The translations under genes and the position numbers were made by a program. A model generated the notes under the pieces. It made no database searches. It worked only from the letters and a program-made list of their open reading frames with translations, and had not been told where the DNA came from. From an uncultured bacterium (GTDB taxonomy: Bacteria; Actinomycetota; Coriobacteriia; Coriobacteriales; Coriobacteriaceae), in assembly GCA_905215525.1 (NCBI GenBank), contig CAJMQJ010000012.1:1-46170 (forward strand): 46,170 bases of DNA, written 5' to 3'. Positions 42,211 to 46,170 of this stretch are shown piece by piece (positions within the stretch are counted from its first letter, which is position 1; each line of letters begins with the position of its first letter).

Positions 42211-44556
42211 ATGGAAACGCTTGAACGCAACGAGTGGGCAGACGTTGCCCAACTAGTCGAGATCACGAGCGATGCTGTCATCATCTGCGAGCTCGACGGA
42301 ACCATTCTGCATGTGAATAATCGCTTACTTGGTTTGATGTGCGAGGAACGCGCCGACGTCATCGGCGGAGATGTTAAAGACGTCCTGTACTCGTCCGCTT
42401 TTGAACGTGCGACGGAACATCGTCTGCCATTTGAAACTGATGGCTCCGAGAACGAACTGATGCTCAAGCTGAGTGACGGCTCTTTTATTCCCGTCTTGGT
42501 TCGTGCGGGCTCCGTAACGCCTCCACACATCTTTGGGCGCCGCGCACCACGTGTCCTGGTGGCGCTTCACAGTATCGAGGAACAGTATTCTCACGACCGG
42601 CAACTCAAGCGTGCGCTTTCGGAGCTTAGAGTGGCGAACAAGCGCCTCTCTGGCACGCTCTCGGTCATTATGAGTACCGTGGGCTCCGATGAGCTGCCCA
42701 GCCTACTTGATACCGTTTTGAACCAGCTTGTAGGAACGCTCGATGCTTCGGGTGCCGCTATCTATTTTTCTGAGAGCGGTGGTTTTAAACTTCGCGGTGT
42801 TTCCAAGGAGCTGTACGACAGCTACCTGCCTGAGTTTTTGCCGTATGGCGCTGGCATTCCGACGTATGTTCTTCGTGAGTCGCGTGCCTGTCGCTTGTCG
42901 ATTCAACAGGACCTTGAGGGTGATAAGGTCGCCTCCGGTATGTTCATGGATCTGGACAATCGTTCTAAGCACCTGTTGCGCATGCAGGATATGCCTCCGT
43001 ACCGCAGCGAGATCTGTCTTCCCGTTTTTTACGGTACGCAGATCCTTGGCGTGCTGGAAGTTGGTTGGAAACGCCCTCAGGCACCGCTCGCCTATGACGT
43101 TAATGTGCTCGAGGTCATTTGCGATTACCTGTCTATCCAGCTGGTCGGCATGGCATCGAGCCTTCGCTCCCGTCGCACGGCCGAGCTTGGCCGCTCGCTC
43201 AATGTCTTGCGTGACGAGTTGTTTACCTTTCTAGACGATTCCGCCGCGGCTACCCAGGCGGTATCGTCCGAGATCTGCAATATGCTCAACTGCCATTTTT
43301 GCCCTATTGAGTATGACGCCAGTCTGGATTCCTACGTCATAGATTTTGAAGGCGGCAGTCGCGTTGCTTTGCCGGACGATCCCGAGAAGCTTTTCTTTTC
43401 CACGACGGCGCCAGCGGCACGTCTGGGGGCTGGCCCTGATGGCTTTGAGGCATCTGTTTTGGGCGGCACGAGCGCCGAGGACCTTAAACACGTCCGTATA
43501 ACTCGCGTTGACGAATCGATGCCTATGGGAGGCTGGCTTAGGGCGCATGGCCTGCCTTGCCAGGGTCTCTACGTCGACGCCGGCATCGAGGCGGGGCGCC
43601 CGCGCCCTGAGGGCGATGGCAAGCACAGTAACGACGCGATCGTTCCTGCTTCTGTTGCGAAGGGGCCGACGACGCGTGCGCTGCTGCTTCGTGATGGTAG
43701 CCAAGAGCCGATTGATGACCTTGAATATGACTACTTGGTGCACTTGGCTCATGACTTTGAACTGATCTATGAAGGCGAATCTCAAAAGCGTGAGGAGCGC
43801 CATATCGCTCAGACCCTCCAGATTGGCATGAGAAATTCACTGGGGGATGTTCCGGGAATCGCCGCCGATTCGGTGTACCTGTCGGCCACGAACTCGGCGT
43901 TGGTCGGCGGCGATTTCTATACGCTCATCCGTCTTCCCGACGATTGCGCCGTCATGATTCTGGGCGATGTGTCTGGCAAAGGCATTGAGGCTGCATCGAT
44001 GTCCGCACTCGTCAAGACGGCCCTGACGGCATATGCCTGGGAGGGCGCTGGACCGGCCCGCATGGCACGCTCCCTTAATAGCATGCTTATGGGCTTTTCG
44101 AGGGTCGAGACGTTCGTGACGGCCTTTATCGCCAAGATTGACCTTAAAGCCGGACGCGCAACGTATTGTTCGGCGGGCCATCCTCCGACCATGGTCATCA
44201 GGCCAGAGTCGATGCCGCTGGGTGGCGGCGAGGCTCGTGGGGGAGAGGTCGAGCTGCTTGGATGCCAATCGGGGGTAATCGGTGCCTTTGAGAGCATGGT
44301 GTACGAGACAGGCGTGTTTACGTTCGCTCCTGGTGACATGCTATTTATGTACACCGACGGAACAATCGAAGCGCGTGACCGCTCGGGTGCTTTCTTTGGC
44401 GAGCAGCGCCTTCGCGACCTTCTGCTCTCTGTCTCGGGTGAGGGCGTGTCGGGCATTTGCGGCAAGGTCTTGGGCGAGCTCGACCGATTTACCGAATCGG
44501 CGCTGGACGATGACATTGCATTGGTGTCCCTTGAGTTTTTACGGGGTCGTTCATAG
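42211..44556 (+). CDS. PAS-GAF-SpoIIE (PPM-type) serine phosphatase, RsbU-like
   Basis: Predicted sensor phosphatase that dephosphorylates an anti-sigma-factor antagonist. The 781-residue product has an N-terminal PAS domain (about 8-115, ITSDAVIICELDGTILHVN), a short coiled linker (about 120-150), a GAF domain (about 150-310), a poorly conserved GAF-like region (about 330-530) and a C-terminal PP2C/SpoIIE domain (about 545-775). Metal-binding residues are seen: Asp568 in GGDF, Asp586 in GDVSGKG, SAGH, the YTDG Asp and DDD at 766-768. There are no membrane segments, so it is cytosolic and would sense a ligand through PAS/GAF. ATG 42211 is preferred over an upstream GTG. A STAS-HATPase fusion, its likely partner, follows 78 nt later. 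Confidence 0.9.
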   Translation: METLERNEWADVAQLVEITSDAVIICELDGTILHVNNRLLGLMCEERADVIGGDVKDVLYSSAFERATEHRLPFETDGSENELMLKLSDGSFIPVLVRAGSVTPPHIFGRRAPRVLVALHSIEEQYSHDRQLKRALSELRVANKRLSGTLSVIMSTVGSDELPSLLDTVLNQLVGTLDASGAAIYFSESGGFKLRGVSKELYDSYLPEFLPYGAGIPTYVLRESRACRLSIQQDLEGDKVASGMFMDLDNRSKHLLRMQDMPPYRSEICLPVFYGTQILGVLEVGWKRPQAPLAYDVNVLEVICDYLSIQLVGMASSLRSRRTAELGRSLNVLRDELFTFLDDSAAATQAVSSEICNMLNCHFCPIEYDASLDSYVIDFEGGSRVALPDDPEKLFFSTTAPAARLGAGPDGFEASVLGGTSAEDLKHVRITRVDESMPMGGWLRAHGLPCQGLYVDAGIEAGRPRPEGDGKHSNDAIVPASVAKGPTTRALLLRDGSQEPIDDLEYDYLVHLAHDFELIYEGESQKREERHIAQTLQIGMRNSLGDVPGIAADSVYLSATNSALVGGDFYTLIRLPDDCAVMILGDVSGKGIEAASMSALVKTALTAYAWEGAGPARMARSLNSMLMGFSRVETFVTAFIAKIDLKAGRATYCSAGHPPTMVIRPESMPLGGGEARGGEVELLGCQSGVIGAFESMVYETGVFTFAPGDMLFMYTDGTIEARDRSGAFFGEQRLRDLLLSVSGEGVSGICGKVLGELDRFTESALDDDIALVSLEFLRGRS

Positions 44557-44634
44557 ACGACGCTGGGCGGGCTGAATCCGTACGGTTGGGGAAACGAATG
44601 CATCGAGTGGGCTTTTTTGGGGAACCATGGTCGT

Positions 44635-45381
44635 ATGAATGAGTGGAATGACATAGCGGTTTTGACGCCACCAGGCGATATCGACATCGCCACGGTGCCT
44701 GCGCTGCGTCGGCGGTTGGATGCTTTGATTGGCCGCGGCGTGCGTCGTGTCGTCATCAACTGTCAGGCTGTTAGCTTTATCGATTCGACGGGCTTGGCAT
44801 TCCTGCTTACGCGCGCTCGTGAGCTCATGAGGCGAGAAGGCCTGCTTTCGCTCGTCAATGCATCGGGTGAAGTTGTTCGCTTTTTGGAGATTGCTCGTCT
44901 TGTCGATATCCTTCATGTCGCGGGGCCGGCACGGGAGTCTATTCCCGCCATTCCGGTGGGGGAGCTGCCTCGCTGGAGTAAGAGCGTCGAGGTCCGTCAG
45001 GGTATCGAGAATCTTCCATACTACCGACATCGCATCGCCGAACTCCTTGAATCGCTTCCGTTGCGCCGCGACGAGCGCTACGATGTCGCATTGGCGTCGG
45101 GGGAGGCGCTGGGTAATGCCTATGACCATGCGGGCGGTATCGGGTGCGTCCTGACGGTTCAGGCCTATGGCGATCGCGTTGTGGTTGAGGTGCTTGATCG
45201 AGGTGCCGGCTATTCTATCGATGAAACGAGCGAACCGGTCGCATCTGAGGAGCGCGGCCGTGGTATCAAGCTTATGCGTATGCTCGTCGATAACGTGGAG
45301 GTTGCTCATCGTACGGACGGCGCCGGCACGCGCGTGCAGATGGTGAAGCTGTTTAGCGGAGCGCTGGAATCGTGTGCCTAG
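44635..45381 (+). CDS. STAS-HATPase fusion: anti-sigma-factor antagonist joined to anti-sigma kinase
   Basis: A 248-residue protein uniting two partners that are normally separate. Residues 1-100 form a STAS domain of RsbV/SpoIIAA type, with the phosphorylatable Ser51 in IDSTGLAF. Residues 120-245 are a GHKL kinase of RsbW/SpoIIAB type: N box with Glu157 and Asn161 (EALGNAYDHAG), G1 box Asp188 (DRGAGYS) and G2-like GRGIKLMRML. The ATG at 44635 is used; GGGGA is 11 nt upstream, so initiation may be weak. The phosphatase upstream would reverse Ser51 phosphorylation. No sigma factor gene lies nearby, so the final target is unknown. Confidence 0.87.
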   Translation: MNEWNDIAVLTPPGDIDIATVPALRRRLDALIGRGVRRVVINCQAVSFIDSTGLAFLLTRARELMRREGLLSLVNASGEVVRFLEIARLVDILHVAGPARESIPAIPVGELPRWSKSVEVRQGIENLPYYRHRIAELLESLPLRRDERYDVALASGEALGNAYDHAGGIGCVLTVQAYGDRVVVEVLDRGAGYSIDETSEPVASEERGRGIKLMRMLVDNVEVAHRTDGAGTRVQMVKLFSGALESCA

Positions 45382-45445
45382 CCAATCGCTTTAGCGCGTT
45401 TAGCTACTAAGAACATGCGGCAGACAAGTTTTTTGAAAAAAGTAC

Positions 45446-45474
45446 TTGCGTCTTTTGGACAACTCGCGTAAATT
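45446..45474 (+). promoter_or_regulatory. Promoter of the tRNA array
   Basis: TTGCGT (45446-45451), a 17-nt spacer and TAAATT (45469-45474), 12 nt before the first tRNA-Gly. It is preceded by a T6-G-A6 run (TTTTTTGAAAAAA) and AAAAAAGTAC, like the block ahead of tRNA-Leu. Confidence 0.6.
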
Positions 45475-45486
45475 AATAACCCGCAA

Positions 45487-45562
45487 GCGGACATGGCTCA
45501 GTTGGTAGAGCACAACCTTGCCAAGGTTGGGGTCGCGGGTTCGAGCCCCGTTGTCCGCTCCA
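45487..45562 (+). tRNA. tRNA-Gly (anticodon GCC), copy 1
   Basis: 76 nt with encoded CCA. The acceptor stem is GCGGACA / TGTCCGC, the anticodon loop TTGCCAA in a CAACC/GGTTG stem gives GCC, and the T arm contains GGTTCGAGCC. Identical to the copy at 45713-45788. Confidence 0.96.
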
Positions 45563-45572
45563 TTGCATTTCC

Positions 45573-45595
45573 GGACCGTTTAGGCGGTCCTTTTT
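45573..45595 (+). terminator. Terminator between tRNA-Gly and tRNA-Cys
   Basis: GGACCG / CGGTCC with a 6-nt loop and five T residues. It lies directly against the 5' end of tRNA-Cys, which begins 2 nt later. Confidence 0.8.
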
Positions 45596-45596
45596 C

Positions 45597-45670
45597 GGCG
45601 AAGTGGCCAAGTGGTAAGGCAGAGGCCTGCAAAGCCTTTACCCCCGGTTCGAATCCGGGCTTCGCCTCCA
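45597..45670 (+). tRNA. tRNA-Cys (anticodon GCA)
   Basis: 74 nt with encoded CCA. The acceptor stem is GGCGAAG / CTTCGCC, the anticodon loop CTGCAAA gives GCA, and the T arm is CCCGG-TTCGAAT-CCGGG. Confidence 0.95.
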
Positions 45671-45680
45671 GGTAACATCC

Positions 45681-45702
45681 GGGCGCTCCGGCGCCCGTTT
45701 TG
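45681..45702 (+). terminator. Terminator after tRNA-Cys
   Basis: GGGCGC / GCGCCC with a TCCG loop and a GTTTTGTTTT tail. Confidence 0.8.
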
Positions 45703-45712
45703 TTTTACATAT

Positions 45713-45788
45713 GCGGACATGGCTCAGTTGGTAGAGCACAACCTTGCCAAGGTTGGGGTCGCGGGTTCGAGCCCCGTTGTCCGCTCCA
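45713..45788 (+). tRNA. tRNA-Gly (anticodon GCC), copy 2
   Basis: Same 76-nt sequence as copy 1, including CCA. Its 3' end (45771-45789) is repeated at 45958-45976. Confidence 0.96.
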
Positions 45789-45976
45789 AACGCAGCAGCC
45801 CGACTACTACGGTAGCCGGGCTTTTTCGTACCCATCGCTTGGGCTCGAACCCGAGAGGGAGCGAGCGTTAAGCAAACGCGGAGCGTTTGTAGCGAGCTGG
45901 CGAGGACGCCGGCAGGCGGCCGAAGCCGGTGCGGATCCGCAAAGCGGATACGCGGACGCCCCGTTGTCCGCTCCAA
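45771..45976 (+). repeat. 19-bp direct repeat of the tRNA-Gly 3' end bounding a 168-bp segment
   Basis: The last bases of tRNA-Gly copy 2 plus one flanking A (45771-45789) recur exactly at 45958-45976. The second copy is preceded by GCGGAC (45952-45957), the tRNA 5' end, as if a tRNA had lost its middle. Between the repeats lie a terminator and several hairpins: CAAACGC-GGA-GCGTTTG (45873-45889), GGC-CGAA-GCC (45918-45927) and ATCCGC-AAA-GCGGAT (45935-45949). The layout is like an attachment-site duplication or a recombination scar within the tRNA array. Confidence 0.7.
45795..45828 (+). terminator. Terminator after the second tRNA-Gly
   Basis: AGCCCG-A-CTAC / GTAG-C-CGGGCT forms a stem with one internal mismatch and a 4-nt loop, followed by five T residues. 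Confidence 0.8.
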
Positions 45977-45983
45977 CTATCTT

Positions 45984-46010
45984 ACGCGGTTCTAACGAAC
46001 CGCGTTTTTT
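45984..46010 (+). terminator. Terminator after the tRNA-Gly remnant
   Basis: ACGCGGTTC / GAACCGCGT with a TAAC loop and a six-T tail. Its presence after the remnant suggests that a functional tRNA once ended here. Confidence 0.88.
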
Positions 46011-46020
46011 GTTGACGCTG

Positions 46021-46126
46021 CGCGAGCCCCGGGCACCCCATCTTGCCCCTCAATCGTCGGTCGCGTACATAGAGTACGCTTCCCTCCTCTTTCGCGGCAA
46101 CCTGGGGCACCCGGAGCCCGCTCGCT
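46021..46126. repeat. Imperfect long inverted repeat
   Basis: The flanks GCGAGC... (from 46022) and ...GCTCGC (to 46125) are complementary at their ends and share GGGCACCCCA-like and GGGGCACCC-like blocks with mismatches. The centre is a perfect GCGTAC-ATAGA-GTACGC hairpin (46063-46079). No open frame of note. The structure may continue past the window edge. Confidence 0.45.
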
Positions 46127-46170
46127 CATATGACCCAATCCACTGTCAAGGGCCACAATGGCCCCGCCGA

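Noticed and set aside
45493..45871. Short open frames across the tRNA array
   Set aside because: They are translations of tRNA sequence and of repeated tRNA-Gly copies.

Overview
The window looks like a piece of chromosome from a high-GC gut actinobacterium of the class Coriobacteriia, most likely Collinsella or a close relative. This is inferred from gene order (uvrB ... uvrA ... uvrC, then rapZ-whiA-gap-pgk-tpiA-secG, an actinobacterial arrangement), codon bias toward C/G at third positions in highly expressed genes, a SpoIIE/STAS/HATPase regulatory module and carbohydrate and peptide uptake genes. I could not run a database search, so the genus is an inference.

Layout. 1-3735: an unassigned upstream end and strong terminator, then coaE, a membrane-anchored lytic transglycosylase and uvrB on the plus strand. 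3801-9923: four minus-strand genes (two flavoproteins, an Mrp-type Fe-S carrier ATPase and an LTA-synthase-like sulfatase-fold membrane enzyme). 10117-17262: uvrA, a YbaK-type deacylase, murJ and uvrC, so all three UvrABC subunits lie within 16 kb.

17262-27987 is an accessory catabolic locus for N-acylneuraminate (sialic acid), placed between uvrC and rapZ. It has an Opp/Dpp-type ABC importer with one permease fused to an ATPase, two tandem CE7-like esterases (the second has lost its nucleophile serine), a NanA-like aldolase, a ROK kinase (NanK-like) and NanE. Together they would import sialic acid, remove O-acetyl groups, split it to ManNAc plus pyruvate, phosphorylate ManNAc and epimerise it to GlcNAc-6-P. 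No regulator gene is present, but the leader holds a perfect 9-5-9 palindrome nested inside a 10-bp inverted repeat.

28089-35233 resumes the conserved backbone: rapZ, whiA (with no yvcK between them), gapA, pgk, tpiA, gpmI and secG. 35524-41468 is a second, complete oligopeptide ABC operon. 41469-42061 has no genes but is dense in hairpins. It contains two large nested palindromes in opposite orientation, of 113 and 125 bp. Their stems are perfectly self-complementary but unrelated in sequence, while their 12-nt internal loops and terminal hairpin are conserved. This covariation is the most unusual signal in the window.

42062-45381: tRNA-Leu(GAG), a PAS-GAF-SpoIIE phosphatase and a STAS-HATPase fusion, which together form a partner-switching module without a sigma factor gene nearby. 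45487-46010: a tRNA array Gly(GCC)-Cys(GCA)-Gly(GCC), with terminators between the genes. It is followed by a hairpin-rich 168-bp segment bounded by a 19-bp direct repeat of the tRNA-Gly 3' end, which suggests an integration or recombination scar. The window ends in another imperfect long inverted repeat.
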